A DNA stretch of 64,000 bases from Nosocomiicoccus ampullae (GCF_019357495.1 NZ_CP079110.1:558001-622000), one strand, 5' to 3'; numbered from the stretch's first letter, positions 39,899-51,502 are shown. Numbers and translations are program-made. The notes: generated by a model from the sequence alone, not told the origin.

Positions 39899-41577
39899 TG
39901 TTGGCTAAGGAAAAGAAACGTGACTCTAACGTAAAAATTATACCGCTTGGCGGTGTTGGAGAAATCGCGAAAAACATGTATATCATCGAAGTAGATGACG
40001 AGATGTATATGTTAGACGCGGGATTAATGTTCCCTGAAAATGAGATGTATGGTGTTGACGTCGTAATTCCAGATATTACGTATGTGAGAGAAAATAAAGA
40101 TCGTCTAAAAGCGATTTTTATTTCTCACGGACACGCAGATTCAATAGGAGCACTCCCATATATTATCGATGAATTAGATGCACCAATTTATGCGTCTAAA
40201 CTAACAATTGCATTAATTAAAGAGTCATTTAAAGAATTAAATATACGTAAGAAACAAAAATTCTTTACGATTAATAGCGAATCACGTATGAATTTTAAAA
40301 ATGCGAGTTTTGAATTTTTCGAAACGAGTCATAGTATACCAGATTCATACGGATGCTCGATTAATACAAAATATGGTTCGATTGTTTATACAGGTGAATT
40401 TAAATTCGATCAAAGTCTTGAAGGAGATTTCGGTTTTAACGGTGCGAAAATGTATGATCTCGCTAGAGAAAACGATTGTCTCGTTTTAATCAGTGATTCA
40501 ACTGAAGCAGAAAAACGAGGCTATAACACACCTGAAAATATTATCGAAGGCCAACTATTAACGGATTTCTTAAAATCTAAAGGACGTATTATCGTCTCAC
40601 TTTACGCTTCAAACTTTATCCGTATTCAGCAGGTATTAACAAATGCACATAAAGCAAACCGTAAAGTAACATTTTTAGGAAAAACATTAGAAGCTTCATT
40701 TAAAGTGGCGAGAAATTTAGGATATTTCGATATTCCAGACGGATTATTAATACCATCACATCAAATTAAAAATTATCCAGATAATGAAATCGTCATTATC
40801 GCAACAGGTGAACAAGGTGAACCGTTTGAAGCGTTAGGTGAAATGTCTAACGGTACTCACGAAGTTACAAATATTAAAGAGAACGATGAAGTATATATTT
40901 TAACGACACCAAGTTCTAACATGGAAGTGATTCTATATTCTACGTTAAACGACTTAACAAAAGCTGGTGCTAAAATTTACTTACCAACAAGTGGAATTCA
41001 CGCGTCAAGTCACGGTTTAAGTGAAGAGTTAAAAATGATGTTTAACATTTTTAAGCCAAAATACTTTGTACCGGTTCAAGGTGAATATAAAAACCAAATC
41101 GCGCATGCCAAACTTGCTACTGAAAGTAATATTGAACCAGAGAATATTTTCTTACTTGAAAATGGAGACGTTGTAAGTTTTGATGGTAAAGAAATGTTCT
41201 ATCAAGAAAAAGTACAAGCAGGTAACGTATTAATCGACGGTAGAGGTGTTGGTGACGTTGGTAACATCGTTTTAAGAGATCGTCGTATTTTAAGTGAAGA
41301 TGGTATATTTATTGCGGTTGTTACGATTGATCGTGAAAATAGACAAATTAAAGCAGGCCCAGAAATTCAAAGTCGCGGATTCGTATACGTAAAAGAAAGT
41401 GAAGAATTACTTTCTACTGCTGAAGCAATCGTAAAAGAAGTTGTAGAAGATTCAATTAGTACAGGTAATATGGACTGGAACGATTTAAAACAAAGCGTTC
41501 GAGAATCACTCGGCAAGTACTTATATGAAAGTACAAAACGACGTCCGATGATTATTCCAATAATATCTGAAATATAA
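39898..41577 (+). CDS. rnjB: Ribonuclease J2
   Basis: A 559-residue beta-CASP ribonuclease of the J family. The first metal motif reads SHGHADS (H77, H79, D81, S82), so the last His of HxHxDH is replaced by Ser. Such decay is a mark of the J2 paralogue, which pairs with J1 and has weak or no activity of its own; the position after pnp also fits S. aureus rnj[13 protein letters not shown] and GIHASSHG are the later motifs. ATG 39898 overlaps the pnp stop; TTG 39901 is an alternative. Confidence 0.9.
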   Translation: MLAKEKKRDSNVKIIPLGGVGEIAKNMYIIEVDDEMYMLDAGLMFPENEMYGVDVVIPDITYVRENKDRLKAIFISHGHADSIGALPYIIDELDAPIYASKLTIALIKESFKELNIRKKQKFFTINSESRMNFKNASFEFFETSHSIPDSYGCSINTKYGSIVYTGEFKFDQSLEGDFGFNGAKMYDLARENDCLVLISDSTEAEKRGYNTPENIIEGQLLTDFLKSKGRIIVSLYASNFIRIQQVLTNAHKANRKVTFLGKTLEASFKVARNLGYFDIPDGLLIPSHQIKNYPDNEIVIIATGEQGEPFEALGEMSNGTHEVTNIKENDEVYILTTPSSNMEVILYSTLNDLTKAGAKIYLPTSGIHASSHGLSEELKMMFNIFKPKYFVPVQGEYKNQIAHAKLATESNIEPENIFLLENGDVVSFDGKEMFYQEKVQAGNVLIDGRGVGDVGNIVLRDRRILSEDGIFIAVVTIDRENRQIKAGPEIQSRGFVYVKESEELLSTAEAIVKEVVEDSISTGNMDWNDLKQSVRESLGKYLYESTKRRPMIIPIISEI

Positions 41578-41582
41578 ATGTA

Positions 41583-41628
41583 ATTTTGGAGATATTATAA
41601 GCGTGCTTTTAGTATCTCCAAATTTTTT
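41583..41628 (+). terminator. Terminator fused to the ftsK ribosome site
   Basis: TTTGGAGATA (41585-41594) pairs with TATCTCCAAA (41613-41622) around an 18-nt loop, then TTTTTT runs into AGGAAGGAG of ftsK. Confidence 0.75.
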
Positions 41629-41643
41629 AGGAAGGAGTTTCTG

Positions 41644-43986
41644 ATGGCGAAAAAGAAGAAAAAACGTCGTACAAAAAAGAATGAACGGCAACAATATTAT
41701 GCACTGACGAGTTTTATAATGTTATTAATTGTCTTTATATCTATTTTTCAACTCGGAACTCTCGGTGAGTTTATAGATTCTATATTTACTTATCTATTTG
41801 GCTTAAGTAGATATTTTACTTATATTATCATCGTGTTAACTAGTATTTACGTCGCCATGAATCACAACTTTCCTTTTACAAAGAGAATGTTTGGATACGT
41901 TCTTTTACAGTTTGGCTTAATCTTTTTATTTCACTCAGTCTTATATATTAAAAACCGTACATTAATTAATAACTACTATACATTTGACGAAGTGAAATCA
42001 TTAATTAGTGAAACAGGTGCGAAAAACTTCACCGGTGGTGGAGTTATTGGACAAGTATTATTTACAGCGATGAATAACACGTTAAGTTTCATCGGTACAG
42101 TGATACTTGCAGCGGTCTTTATCTATTTCTCAGTGATAATGATTCGTAATAAAAGTGTTGAAGTAGAACTACGTAAAGACTTTTCTAGAATTGGTGCACT
42201 TCTCACTTTAAGTGGAGAAAAGATTTCTACAAAAACGTCAGAACTCATTGAGAAAAATAAAGAAAACCGTAAAGAACGTCCGAAAAAAGAAAAGAAAGAG
42301 AAAAAAGCACCAGTTATTGAAACAGACGATTCTATAGAAACACCTATTGAAAAACCTTCAATTGAAGAAGAATCTGTACAAGAAACTTACGAACCAGAAA
42401 TCGTCGGTAGTGATGACTTTGAAGAAGACTCAATCGTAGAAAGTAAAGAAACTAGAAGAGACATTGAATACGAAGAAGAAGAGCTAGAAGAAACGATTAA
42501 CCAAGAATCCGTTGAAGATAATACACCACTCGACGAATTAGACGATGAAGAAATAAAAGAATTACTAGAATATAAAACACCACCAATCACTTTATTAAAA
42601 GATGCTGAAGTGACTGAAAAAATGTCTAATGATGTTGTCTTAAAACAAGGTAAAGTTCTTGAAGAAACGCTTCATAACTTTGGTGTAAAAGCAAAAGTGT
42701 CAAAAATTAGAATCGGTCCAGCAGTCACACAGTTTGAAGTCCAACCAGATATCGGTGTAAAAGTAAGTCGTATTATTAATTTACAAAATGATATTGCGTT
42801 GTCACTTGCTGCAAAAGATATTCGTATTGAAGCACCGATTCCAGGTAAGTCAGCAGTTGGTATTGAAGTGCCAAACTCTGTCGTTTCTATGGTGACATTA
42901 CGCGAAGTAATTAAACGTAAGACGAGTACAAATCCACTTGAAGTCGCACTTGGTAAAGATATTTCAGGTGCACCAATTATGGCAGAGTTAAATAAAATGC
43001 CACACTTACTCGTTGCAGGATCTACAGGAAGCGGTAAATCTGTCTGTATTAACGGAATTATTGTATCGATTTTACTAAATGCTAAACCACACGAAGTAAA
43101 ATTAATGATGATCGACCCAAAAATGGTTGAGTTAAATACGTATAATGGAATTCCGCATCTACTAAGTCCGGTTGTAACGAACCCACAAAAAGCAGCGGAT
43201 GCACTTCAAAGAGTTGTAAACGAAATGGAAAGACGATATGACTTATTTAGTGCAACGAACACGAAAAATATTTCAGCATACAATAAATATTTAGAACGTA
43301 CTGCTGAGGACCCTGACAAAGTGTCTAAAATGCCGTATATTGTCGTTATTATTGATGAATTAGCAGATCTTATGATGGTCGCAAGTAAAGATGTTGAAGC
43401 GAGTATTACACGTATCGCTCAAATGGCGCGTGCGGCTGGAATCCATTTAATTATCGCAACGCAGCGTCCATCAGTTGACGTTATAACAGGGATTATTAAG
43501 GCAAATATACCATCAAGAATTGCTTTTGCGGTAAGTTCAACGACAGACTCACGAACAATCTTAGACTCTGGTGGTGCTGAGAAACTTCTCGGTAAAGGGG
43601 ATATGCTATTTTTACCATCTGGACGTTCTAAACCAATTCGTGTACAAGGGGCATTTTTATCAGATGAAGAGGTTCATGGTGTTGTTGACTTTGTGACGAG
43701 CCAAATGAAAGCAAACTATGACAAATCTGTTATTTTAAATCAAAAAGAACCTAAAAAAGAAGAAGTTGAATCTGAAGACGAGTTATATCCAGATGCAAAA
43801 ATGTTTGTTATCAGAGAGCAGCGCGCAAGCGCTAGTTTACTACAGCGACAATTTAGGATTGGTTATAACCGTGCAGCACGACTTGTTGACGACTTAGAGC
43901 GTAACGAAATTATCGGTCCAGCTGCTGGAAGTAAACCAAGAAACGTACTCGTCACAGAAAGTGATTTGGATATGAAGGAGAGTTAA
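41644..43986 (+). CDS. ftsK: DNA translocase FtsK/SpoIIIE
   Basis: A 780-residue septal DNA pump. A very basic start ([11 protein letters not shown]) precedes four transmembrane helices (to ~residue 165), an acidic linker (~200-310), the motor with Walker [10 protein letters not shown] near 460 and [10 protein letters not shown], and the C-terminal gamma winged helix (~715-775) that reads chromosome polarity sequences. Size equals the ~789-residue S. aureus SpoIIIE. ATG 41644 follows GGAAGGAG. Confidence 0.96.
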   Translation: MAKKKKKRRTKKNERQQYYALTSFIMLLIVFISIFQLGTLGEFIDSIFTYLFGLSRYFTYIIIVLTSIYVAMNHNFPFTKRMFGYVLLQFGLIFLFHSVLYIKNRTLINNYYTFDEVKSLISETGAKNFTGGGVIGQVLFTAMNNTLSFIGTVILAAVFIYFSVIMIRNKSVEVELRKDFSRIGALLTLSGEKISTKTSELIEKNKENRKERPKKEKKEKKAPVIETDDSIETPIEKPSIEEESVQETYEPEIVGSDDFEEDSIVESKETRRDIEYEEEELEETINQESVEDNTPLDELDDEEIKELLEYKTPPITLLKDAEVTEKMSNDVVLKQGKVLEETLHNFGVKAKVSKIRIGPAVTQFEVQPDIGVKVSRIINLQNDIALSLAAKDIRIEAPIPGKSAVGIEVPNSVVSMVTLREVIKRKTSTNPLEVALGKDISGAPIMAELNKMPHLLVAGSTGSGKSVCINGIIVSILLNAKPHEVKLMMIDPKMVELNTYNGIPHLLSPVVTNPQKAADALQRVVNEMERRYDLFSATNTKNISAYNKYLERTAEDPDKVSKMPYIVVIIDELADLMMVASKDVEASITRIAQMARAAGIHLIIATQRPSVDVITGIIKANIPSRIAFAVSSTTDSRTILDSGGAEKLLGKGDMLFLPSGRSKPIRVQGAFLSDEEVHGVVDFVTSQMKANYDKSVILNQKEPKKEEVESEDELYPDAKMFVIREQRASASLLQRQFRIGYNRAARLVDDLERNEIIGPAAGSKPRNVLVTESDLDMKES

Positions 43987-43988
43987 TA

Positions 43989-45245
43989 TTGGATATTAAC
44001 AAAACAGTTAACGGAAATATTCCAATCGTAACAATTAATACAGATAAATTTAAAACTTTTACATTACGTATTACGTTTAGAAATGAGTTAGACGTTGAAA
44101 CAGTGACGTTAAGAAATATACTCGCACGAATGATGATTAAACGTACGAAGACGTACGACACTGAAGCGAAACTCATTCAATATTTATCAGAATATTACGG
44201 TGCACATCTGACGTATCAAACGTCAAAAATTGGATCGAGTCACCTCGTTCACTTTACGCTAGAGTTTGTGAACGAACGCTTCATCCATGAAGATCTTGAT
44301 ATTTTAGAAAACTTGTCAAAACTTTTAAATGAGCTATTAAATACACCATTTTCATACGATGAAAAGACTGTCGAGTATTTAGAAAAAGAGAAGCGCCTGT
44401 ATAAGAATCGACTAAAAAGTATGATGGATAATAGTATGCAGCGTGCGTATGTGAATTTACTAGACGAAATGTTCGGTGATAGTGCTGAAGGTGCGTTATC
44501 ATACGGTAAAATTGAAGATATCGATGACATTACAATTGACGATATTAAACGTGTACATGAGTCAATGATGAGTAATGATGAGATGATGATTTTACTATGC
44601 GGTAATATTAACGATAATACGCACGACTCATTAGAGAAAATTTACAGTCGCAAAGAAGAAATTAAATTACCATTTAGCACGTATAAAATGGATATTAATA
44701 AAGTTTTAAACTATAAAGTTGACCATGATGACGTCGAACAATCAAAGGCAATTTTAGGATTTAAAATTGATAAAGAAAATACGAGTGAAATGGCAGTACG
44801 TATATTAAATACGATGTTTGGCGGCAGTGCATCGAGCTACTTATTTAAACATTTACGTGAAGAGAGATCTCTCGCTTATCAAATTAGTTCAACAGTAGAC
44901 ATTAAAAATGGATTATTATTTGCACTCGCTGGTGTCGATCATTCACGTGTGAAAGAAACTGAAGAGCATATTTTAATTGAGCTTGAGAAATTCCAAAATG
45001 GTGATTTCACAGATGAGTTTTTAGAAGAAACGAAAAATAAAATTCTTTCAGATAGACAAAATAGTAAAGACCGCTCAAAAGCATTGATTAGTATTGTTTA
45101 TAATGAATATTTAATGGATACAAATGAACGTCAGTTTATTGAAAAAGTAAACAACATTACACGTGAGGACATTATTCAAGCAGCAAAATCTGTCCATATT
45201 GATACAGTCTATACGTTAACAGGAGGTCAAAGTGATGACAGTTAA
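43989..45245 (+). CDS. ymfF: YmfF, M16-peptidase-like EF-P modification protein
   Basis: A 418-residue M16 (insulinase) fold protein without the HxxEH zinc motif, so it is likely the inactive partner of YmfH. The C-terminal R/Y-type half (FKHLREERSLAYQISS) is retained. These proteins are linked to 5-aminopentanol modification of elongation factor P in B. subtilis. TTG 43989 follows AAGGAGAG. The gene overlaps ymfH by 11 bp. The GntR gene usually found between ftsK and ymfF is absent. Confidence 0.88.
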   Translation: MDINKTVNGNIPIVTINTDKFKTFTLRITFRNELDVETVTLRNILARMMIKRTKTYDTEAKLIQYLSEYYGAHLTYQTSKIGSSHLVHFTLEFVNERFIHEDLDILENLSKLLNELLNTPFSYDEKTVEYLEKEKRLYKNRLKSMMDNSMQRAYVNLLDEMFGDSAEGALSYGKIEDIDDITIDDIKRVHESMMSNDEMMILLCGNINDNTHDSLEKIYSRKEEIKLPFSTYKMDINKVLNYKVDHDDVEQSKAILGFKIDKENTSEMAVRILNTMFGGSASSYLFKHLREERSLAYQISSTVDIKNGLLFALAGVDHSRVKETEEHILIELEKFQNGDFTDEFLEETKNKILSDRQNSKDRSKALISIVYNEYLMDTNERQFIEKVNNITREDIIQAAKSVHIDTVYTLTGGQSDDS

Positions 45246-46512
45246 ATATTACGAAGCACTAGAAGAAACCGTCATTAGTGAAACACTTCCTAACGGTTTA
45301 GAGGTTGTCTATGTTAAAAAACCGGGGTTTAATAAAAAGTACGCAACGTACACGACAAGATTTGGGTCTAAAGATAATCATTTTACAGTCGACGGTAAAG
45401 AACATAAAATACCAGACGGTATCGCACACTTTTTAGAACATAAAATGTTTGAAAAAGAAGATGGTGACGTCTTCCATAAATTTAGTGAGCACGGCGCAAG
45501 TGCGAACGCATTTACTTCGTTTGACCGTACGAGTTATTTATTTAGTTGTACAGAAAACTTTTACGATAACTTAGAACTTTTAATGGATATGGTCGAAAAA
45601 CCTTATTTTACAGATGAGTCTGTAGAAAAAGAGATTGGTATTATTAACGAAGAAATTAAAATGTACCAAGATAATCCTGGGTTTAGATTATTCACTACGA
45701 TGATGGAGTCACTTTATCAGAAACATCCAGTGAGAATTGATATTGCTGGAACGTTAGAGTCAATTAGTGAAATTACGAAAGAAGACTTATATTTATGTCA
45801 TGATACGTTTTACGCACCGAATAACATGGTATTAATTGTCGTCGGTGATTTAAATGAAGATGAGTTATTTAGCTACGTTAAAAATCATCAGTCGAAACGT
45901 GAACACTCTAAAAAAGATTTAGTCGTCCATACGGTTTCCGAGCCTAAAGAAGTAAATGATAAAGAAAAAACAGTAAGTATGAATGTATCAGAAGATCGTT
46001 TTATGCTTGGGTATAAATTTAATAATGACTTATCAACAAAGAAATTATTAAAATTAGACTTTACGATGATGTTTGCGTTAGAAATGGTGTTTGGTCCTAA
46101 ATCAGACTACTATTATGAGTTAATAAATAATGGACTTGTCGACGATAGTTTCCAATTTGCATTTAACGGGGAAAGTGATTTTGCGCATACGTTATTCGTT
46201 TCTCACACAAATGATATTGAAAGAACAGTAAAAAGAATTAAAGAAATTATTGATGAAGTAAAGTCGACAGATTATTTCACAGAAGATATGCTACTGAGTG
46301 AAAAACGAGAAACAATTGGCGATTATTTATCGTCATTAAATTCACCAGAATATATTGCAAACCAATATACAAAATATTTCTTAGACGGTGGAAACCTATA
46401 TGAAATTTTAGACATTATCGAAGCAGTAACAATTGATGACGTAAAAGAAGCATTTGAAACAGTATTAGATGACCACTACGTCTCTCAAGTAGAGATGGTA
46501 AAAAATGCGTAA
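45235..46512 (+). CDS. ymfH: YmfH, M16-family zinc peptidase
   Basis: A 425-residue M16 peptidase with an intact zinc site HFLEH near 65-69 and the downstream glutamate in EIGIINEEIKMYQ. It is predicted to form a dimer with YmfF. ATG 45235 follows AGGAGGT by 7 nt within the ymfF end, so translation is coupled. The 3' end overlaps ymfI by 8 bp. Confidence 0.9.
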   Translation: MTVKYYEALEETVISETLPNGLEVVYVKKPGFNKKYATYTTRFGSKDNHFTVDGKEHKIPDGIAHFLEHKMFEKEDGDVFHKFSEHGASANAFTSFDRTSYLFSCTENFYDNLELLMDMVEKPYFTDESVEKEIGIINEEIKMYQDNPGFRLFTTMMESLYQKHPVRIDIAGTLESISEITKEDLYLCHDTFYAPNNMVLIVVGDLNEDELFSYVKNHQSKREHSKKDLVVHTVSEPKEVNDKEKTVSMNVSEDRFMLGYKFNNDLSTKKLLKLDFTMMFALEMVFGPKSDYYYELINNGLVDDSFQFAFNGESDFAHTLFVSHTNDIERTVKRIKEIIDEVKSTDYFTEDMLLSEKRETIGDYLSSLNSPEYIANQYTKYFLDGGNLYEILDIIEAVTIDDVKEAFETVLDDHYVSQVEMVKNA

Positions 46513-47188
46513 CGTCGTATTAGTAGGAAGTAGCGGATCGATTGGATCCGCAATACATAATGAATTAAAGTCAGAACATGTCATTAGCTTTTCAAAACAA
46601 ACACCGTCAAAATTTAATAACACACATCATTATATTGATCTTTCTCAACCAATTTCAGTTGATGAAATTAAAGAGAAGATAGATGTTGATGTGGTAGATG
46701 ATCTTATATATACACCAGGAATCGCACATTTTAATATGTTAGAAGACACACCATTAAATATTATTGATGAGCAATATAACATTCAAGTCCGTAACTTAAT
46801 CGTTTTTATACAGGCGATTTTACCAAAAATTAAAAAGAGTCCACACGGACGAATTGTTATTATTTCAAGTGTATACGGACAAGTTGGTGCGAGTTGTGAA
46901 AGTGTGTATGCATCGATGAAAGGTGCACAAAATACACTCGTTAAATCACTCGCTGTAGAATACGCAGGAACAAACGTCACAGTGAATGCAGTTGCACCGG
47001 GCGTTGTTAAAGGTAAGATGACAGATTTACTTTCTGATGTTGATTTAAAAACTTTGATTGAAGATTTACCCCAGCGTCGCCTAATTGAACCGAGTGAAGT
47101 TGCTAAACTCGTCATGTATATACTTAGTGAAGATAGCCAATCAGTTACCGGTCAAATATTTAATATAAACGGTGGATGGTACACATAG
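46505..47188 (+). CDS. ymfI: EF-P 5-aminopentanone reductase YmfI
   Basis: A 227-residue short-chain dehydrogenase. The NADPH loop is GSSGSIG (8-14) and the catalytic set is S122, Y135 and K139. In B. subtilis YmfI reduces 5-aminopentanone to 5-aminopentanol on EF-P, helping proline-rich translation. The position after ymfFH supports that role over FabG. ATG 46505 has only a weak GAGATGG ribosome site, so it depends on coupling to ymfH. Confidence 0.88.
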   Translation: MRNVVLVGSSGSIGSAIHNELKSEHVISFSKQTPSKFNNTHHYIDLSQPISVDEIKEKIDVDVVDDLIYTPGIAHFNMLEDTPLNIIDEQYNIQVRNLIVFIQAILPKIKKSPHGRIVIISSVYGQVGASCESVYASMKGAQNTLVKSLAVEYAGTNVTVNAVAPGVVKGKMTDLLSDVDLKTLIEDLPQRRLIEPSEVAKLVMYILSEDSQSVTGQIFNINGGWYT

Positions 47189-47205
47189 TAAAGAAGGGTT
47201 AGATT

Positions 47206-47955
47206 ATGAGATTAGGACCGTATTTAAGAAATATAAGAGAACAAAAAGGAATTACCCTCCGCGAAATGGAAGAGCGTTCTCTTATTCGTCGTGACATCAT
47301 ACAAATTATAGAATCTGGTCGTTTTGAAGAGTTGCCAGATAATAGTCACACAAAACATCTCGTTCGTACGTATTGTGATGCATTACAAATAGATAGTGAC
47401 GAAATTATTAATCGTTACGGTGATGAAATCCCGTCTAAAGAAAAAGTCTATAAAGAGAGAAAAGAAAATAAAGTCAATAAAGACTTACAATATTTAAAAA
47501 AGACAATTTATGCATTTTTAACAATTGTCGCTATTCTTTTTATCATCTGGCTCGTATTACTCCAAATAGGGAGTCAAGGTGATTACTTTAGAGAGTCTAA
47601 AATATACGATCAAGTTGAAACTGATACCTCTCATAATGAAGAAACGTTTAGTATTAAGCTAAATAAAGTTGAAGATAAAACTGCGCACTACGACGTTAAA
47701 ACAGCAGACGATATAAAGATTACGCTAAAAGGTGATGGTACTTTAGTAAATATTACAGATGATGAAGACCATACATATGCAAACGAAGCAGTTGAAGATG
47801 ATACGTTTTTAATTGATAATGATGCGTCACAAGTATTCGTTGCAATAGAGGATAACTCCAAACTTAGCGTTTTTGTGAATGATGTTAAACTAGAAGAAGA
47901 TGAAGTTCAAAAAGAAGGTACGCTGTTTTATCAATTTAATATTGAGAGGGATTAA
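47206..47955 (+). CDS. ymfM: RodZ-like HTH membrane protein (YmfM)
   Basis: A 249-residue bitopic protein: a Cro-like HTH at 1-70 ([21 protein letters not shown]), a charged linker, one helix at about 100-120, then an extracellular region rich in Asp and Lys (DUF4115-like position). This is the RodZ arrangement of the bacterial cytoskeleton, though in cocci the role is less clear. ATG 47206 follows GAAGGG; pgsA starts 3 bp after the stop. Confidence 0.85.
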   Translation: MRLGPYLRNIREQKGITLREMEERSLIRRDIIQIIESGRFEELPDNSHTKHLVRTYCDALQIDSDEIINRYGDEIPSKEKVYKERKENKVNKDLQYLKKTIYAFLTIVAILFIIWLVLLQIGSQGDYFRESKIYDQVETDTSHNEETFSIKLNKVEDKTAHYDVKTADDIKITLKGDGTLVNITDDEDHTYANEAVEDDTFLIDNDASQVFVAIEDNSKLSVFVNDVKLEEDEVQKEGTLFYQFNIERD

Positions 47956-47957
47956 TT

Positions 47958-48533
47958 ATGAATTTACCAAATTGGATTACAGTCATAAGAGTTGTTCTTA
48001 TACCTGTATTTATAATATTTGCGATTAATGACTTTTCGTTTGGAACAACTGAAGTGCTCGGCGGTCATGAGATTTTTGTAGAACAATTGATTGCAGCGAT
48101 TATTTTCGTTGTCGCTTCAATTACAGACGCTTTAGATGGTTATTTAGCACGTAAATTAAATTTAGTGACAAACATGGGGAAATTTTTAGATCCATTAGCG
48201 GATAAGTTACTCGTTGCATCTGGCTTAATTGTACTCGTTGAATGGTCAACAATTTCAAGTTGGATAGCAATCGTTATTATTGCAAGAGAGTTTGCAGTGA
48301 CTGGATTAAGATTATTACAAATCGAACAAGGATACGTGAGTGCAGCAGGTAACTTAGGTAAAATTAAAACAATCTTCCAAATGATTGCACTTACCTTACT
48401 ATTATTTGGTGATTTGTTTGTAAACTATATTGGATTTTCAATCGGTATGATTTCACTATATATTGCAGTGTTTTTCACAATCCTTTCAATGATTGAGTAC
48501 TTCTATAAAGGCAGAGAAGTATTTTTAAATTAA
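47958..48533 (+). CDS. pgsA: Phosphatidylglycerophosphate synthase
   Basis: A 191-residue CDP-alcohol phosphatidyltransferase making PGP from CDP-DAG and glycerol 3-phosphate. The whole motif is present in [10 protein letters not shown] followed by [13 protein letters not shown] 47958 follows GAGAGGG. The transcript ends at the hairpin at 48614; cinA, usual between pgsA and recA, is missing. Confidence 0.96.
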   Translation: MNLPNWITVIRVVLIPVFIIFAINDFSFGTTEVLGGHEIFVEQLIAAIIFVVASITDALDGYLARKLNLVTNMGKFLDPLADKLLVASGLIVLVEWSTISSWIAIVIIAREFAVTGLRLLQIEQGYVSAAGNLGKIKTIFQMIALTLLLFGDLFVNYIGFSIGMISLYIAVFFTILSMIEYFYKGREVFLN

Positions 48534-48613
48534 AAATGACTACATTTAATTTATTGCTTAAAAAATCAATATAATTTTTTAAAAACTGAAATTAATATTT
48601 TAAAAATCGACGA

Positions 48614-48649
48614 ACAAAAGACGAACATATATTCGTCTTTTGTTTTTTT
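48614..48649 (+). terminator. pgsA terminator containing an SOS box
   Basis: ACAAAAGACGAA (48614-48625) pairs perfectly with TTCGTCTTTTGT (48632-48643) around CATATA, followed by TTTTTT. The hairpin tip includes the LexA-like box at 48622-48635. Confidence 0.9.
48622..48635. promoter_or_regulatory. LexA (SOS) box upstream of recA
   Basis: CGAACATATATTCG differs by one base from the Firmicutes LexA/DinR consensus CGAACATATGTTCG. It lies 20 bp upstream of the recA -10 and covers the -35 region, the expected place for repression. Confidence 0.8.
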
Positions 48650-48652
48650 ATA

Positions 48653-48661
48653 TGTTATAAT
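48653..48661 (+). promoter_or_regulatory. Extended -10 promoter of recA
   Basis: TGTTATAAT is an extended -10; no clear -35 exists because that region is taken by the terminator and LexA box. Confidence 0.65.
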
Positions 48662-48708
48662 TTAATTACTGAAAATGATTAAACTTAAAATTCGGAGGAA
48701 TCAAATAT

Positions 48709-49755
48709 ATGGATGAAAGACAAAAAGCGTTAGAAACTGTTCAGAAAAATATGGATAAGATGTTTGGTAAAGGTGCAGTAATGAAACTTGGTGACGATCC
48801 GGGACGTAAAGTAGAAACGACGTCTTCTGGATCGATTACGCTAGACCGTGCACTTGGAGTTGGGGGATACCCACAAGGTAGAATTATTGAAATTTACGGT
48901 CCAGAATCTTCAGGTAAAACGACAGTCGCACTACATGCGATTGCAGAAGTGCAGCGCCAAGGCGGCATTGCGGCATTTATCGATGCTGAGCACGCGCTTG
49001 ATCCAGTATATGCTAAAAACCTCGGTGTAGATATTGAAAACTTATACCTTTCTCAACCAGATCACGGTGAACAAGGATTAGAAATTGCTGAAGCATTTGT
49101 ACGAAGTGGTGCAGTGGATATCGTCGTTATCGACTCAGTAGCAGCGTTAACACCTAAAGCAGAAATCGAAGGTGAAATGGGAGATACGCACGTCGGTTTA
49201 CAAGCGAGAATGATGTCTCAGGCATTACGTAAACTCTCAGCAGCAATATCTAAAAGTAATACGACTGCAATCTTCATCAACCAAATTCGTGAAAAAGTTG
49301 GAGTTATGTTTGGTAACCCAGAAACAACACCTGGTGGACGTGCACTTAAATTCTACAGTTCAGTTCGTTTAGAAGTTCGTCGTGCTGAACAGTTAAAACT
49401 CGCTCAAGATATCGTTGGTAACCGTACGAAAATTAAAGTTGTTAAAAACAAAGTCGCACCACCATTTAGAGTCGCTGAAGTTGATATTATGTATGGTCAA
49501 GGGATTTCTAGAACAGGTGAAATACTAGATCTTGGTGTAGAGTATGACATCGTCGATAAAAGTGGTGCATGGTATTCATATGAAGGTGAGCGACTCGGTC
49601 AAGGTAAAGAAAATGCAAAAGAGTACTTAACAAATAATCCGGATATTTTAGACGAAATTAACGGTAAGTTAAGAAATGTTTTAGGATTTGAAGGTACTGA
49701 TGCTGAAGAGTCAGAAGAACATACAGACGAAGAAAATAGTCTATTTGACGAATAA
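48709..49755 (+). CDS. recA: Recombinase RecA
   Basis: A 348-residue RecA with Walker [10 protein letters not shown] (64-72), the [10 protein letters not shown] stretch, Walker [10 protein letters not shown], and loop 2 ([19 protein letters not shown]). It performs homologous recombination and triggers LexA self-cleavage. The acidic tail is usual. ATG 48709 follows CGGAGG. DprA from this window loads RecA during transformation. Confidence 0.98.
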   Translation: MDERQKALETVQKNMDKMFGKGAVMKLGDDPGRKVETTSSGSITLDRALGVGGYPQGRIIEIYGPESSGKTTVALHAIAEVQRQGGIAAFIDAEHALDPVYAKNLGVDIENLYLSQPDHGEQGLEIAEAFVRSGAVDIVVIDSVAALTPKAEIEGEMGDTHVGLQARMMSQALRKLSAAISKSNTTAIFINQIREKVGVMFGNPETTPGGRALKFYSSVRLEVRRAEQLKLAQDIVGNRTKIKVVKNKVAPPFRVAEVDIMYGQGISRTGEILDLGVEYDIVDKSGAWYSYEGERLGQGKENAKEYLTNNPDILDEINGKLRNVLGFEGTDAEESEEHTDEENSLFDE

Positions 49756-49759
49756 TTAT

Positions 49760-49796
49760 AATCAAGTATGAGACTTGTCTCATGCTTGATTTTTTA
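49760..49796 (+). terminator. recA terminator
   Basis: AATCAAGTATGAGA (49760-49773) pairs with TCTCATGCTTGATT (49778-49791), one wobble, followed by TTTT. Confidence 0.9.
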
Positions 49797-49894
49797 ATGT
49801 AAACTCTATAGAATTAATCTGTATGATAAATTATTATATTTAAAATACAATTAATACCAACACGTGAATATCATGTATTAGGGAGGTGTTTTTT

Positions 49895-51454
49895 GTGGAC
49901 ATGAAAGACATTTTCTTAATCTTACTTGGTATTATTTTCGGTGTTGTTATCGGATATTTAATCGTCAATAGAATTTTGACTAATAAACAGCAACAAGCGA
50001 GATCATCAGCTGAACATATCATCGAAGAAGCAAACAAAACAGCGATGAATCTAAAGAAAGAAAAAATGCTTGAAGCTAAAGAGTATAACCAAAAGTTAAA
50101 AGAAGAATTTGACCGTGAACAAAGTGACACGCGTCAAAATCTCCAAGCTTTTGAATCTAGATTACTTTCTCGAGAAGAAAGTCTTGATAGAAAAAGTGAG
50201 TCTCTCGACAAGAAAGACGAACTATTAGATTTAAAAGAAGCGAAAATTGAAGACAAACAGCAATCGGTAGATGCCAAGGAAGAAAAGATTAATGAGATCA
50301 TCAGTCAACAAAATGATGAATTAACTCGCATCTCCGGATTAACTCGAGCTGAAGCTAAAGACGAGATCTTTAGAGAGCTTGAAAAAGAACTGTCACACGA
50401 TATGGCTGTAATGCTAAAAGAACGTAAAGAAGAAGCGGAATATGAAGCGGACAAAAAAGCAAAAGAATTACTTGCAACAACTGTCCAAAGATACGCAGCA
50501 GAATACACGAGTGAATCTACAGTATCTGTTGTAAATTTACCAAACGATGAAATGAAAGGTCGAATTATCGGACGTGAAGGACGTAACATCCGTACAATTG
50601 AAACGTTAACAGGTGTCGATCTAATTATCGATGACACGCCTGAAGCGGTTATCCTTTCAGGATTCGATCCAATACGTCGAACAATTGCTAAAAACGCACT
50701 CGAAGACCTCGTTCTAGACGGTAGAATTCACCCAGGACGAATCGAAGAAATGGTCGATAAAGCAAGACGTAATATGGAAAGTGTGATTCGAGACGCTGGA
50801 GAACAAGCAGCGTTTGAATTAGATATCCATAATTTACATCCTGAACTTATTAAACATCTCGGTAAGATGAAGTTCCGTTTAAGTTACGGTCAAAATGTAT
50901 TAAAGCACTCAGTAGAGGTTGGATTTTTAGCAGGAATGCTTGCAGCTGAACTCGGTGAAGATGTAAGTCTCGCAAGACGCGCAGGTCTACTTCATGATAT
51001 CGGTAAATCAATCGACCACGAAGTAGAAGGTTCTCACGTTGAAATTGGAGTAGATTTAGCAAAACGTTATAAAGAAAATGAAACAGTTATAAACGCAATT
51101 GCTTCACACCATGGTGACGTTGAACCAACGAGTATTATCTCGATTATCGTCGCAGCAGCAGATGCTTTAAGTGCTGCAAGACCAGGCGCACGACGTGAAA
51201 CGCTTGAAAACTATGTGAAGCGACTTGAAAACTTAGAAAAAATAGCAGAAGGCTATGAAGGTGTAGATAAGTCATTTGCAATCCAAGCTGGACGAGAAAT
51301 TAGAATCATGGTAAGTCCAGAAGATGTAGATGATATAGAAGCATATCGCCTCGCTAGAGATATCAAATCACAAATCGAAGATGAACTGCAGTATCCTGGA
51401 CATATTAAAGTGACAGTTGTCCGTGAGATGAGGGCTGTAGAATATGCCAAATAA
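49895..51454 (+). CDS. rny: Ribonuclease Y
   Basis: A 519-residue membrane-anchored endoribonuclease that starts much mRNA decay. One N-terminal helix (5-25) is followed by a long coiled coil (~30-200), a KH domain ([20 protein letters not shown]) and an HD domain with [15 protein letters not shown] 49895 gives exactly the S. aureus length and sits 6 nt after GGGAGGTG; the GTG at 49886 is inside that site. Confidence 0.97.
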   Translation: MDMKDIFLILLGIIFGVVIGYLIVNRILTNKQQQARSSAEHIIEEANKTAMNLKKEKMLEAKEYNQKLKEEFDREQSDTRQNLQAFESRLLSREESLDRKSESLDKKDELLDLKEAKIEDKQQSVDAKEEKINEIISQQNDELTRISGLTRAEAKDEIFRELEKELSHDMAVMLKERKEEAEYEADKKAKELLATTVQRYAAEYTSESTVSVVNLPNDEMKGRIIGREGRNIRTIETLTGVDLIIDDTPEAVILSGFDPIRRTIAKNALEDLVLDGRIHPGRIEEMVDKARRNMESVIRDAGEQAAFELDIHNLHPELIKHLGKMKFRLSYGQNVLKHSVEVGFLAGMLAAELGEDVSLARRAGLLHDIGKSIDHEVEGSHVEIGVDLAKRYKENETVINAIASHHGDVEPTSIISIIVAAADALSAARPGARRETLENYVKRLENLEKIAEGYEGVDKSFAIQAGREIRIMVSPEDVDDIEAYRLARDIKSQIEDELQYPGHIKVTVVREMRAVEYAK

Positions 51455-51485
51455 AGATTGGAACATTCGTTTCCAATCTTTTTTT
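51453..51485 (+). terminator. rny terminator just ahead of ymdB
   Basis: AAAGATTGGAA (51453-51463) pairs with TTCCAATCTTT (51471-51481), followed by TTTT; the stem begins at the rny stop codon and lies 18 bp before ymdB. Confidence 0.9.
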
Positions 51486-51502
51486 ATGAAAGGAATATTA
51501 AA

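Noticed and set aside
46505-47188. FabG (3-oxoacyl-ACP reductase)
   Set aside because: The short-chain dehydrogenase fold alone would allow it, but the ymfFH neighbourhood points to the EF-P reductase YmfI.
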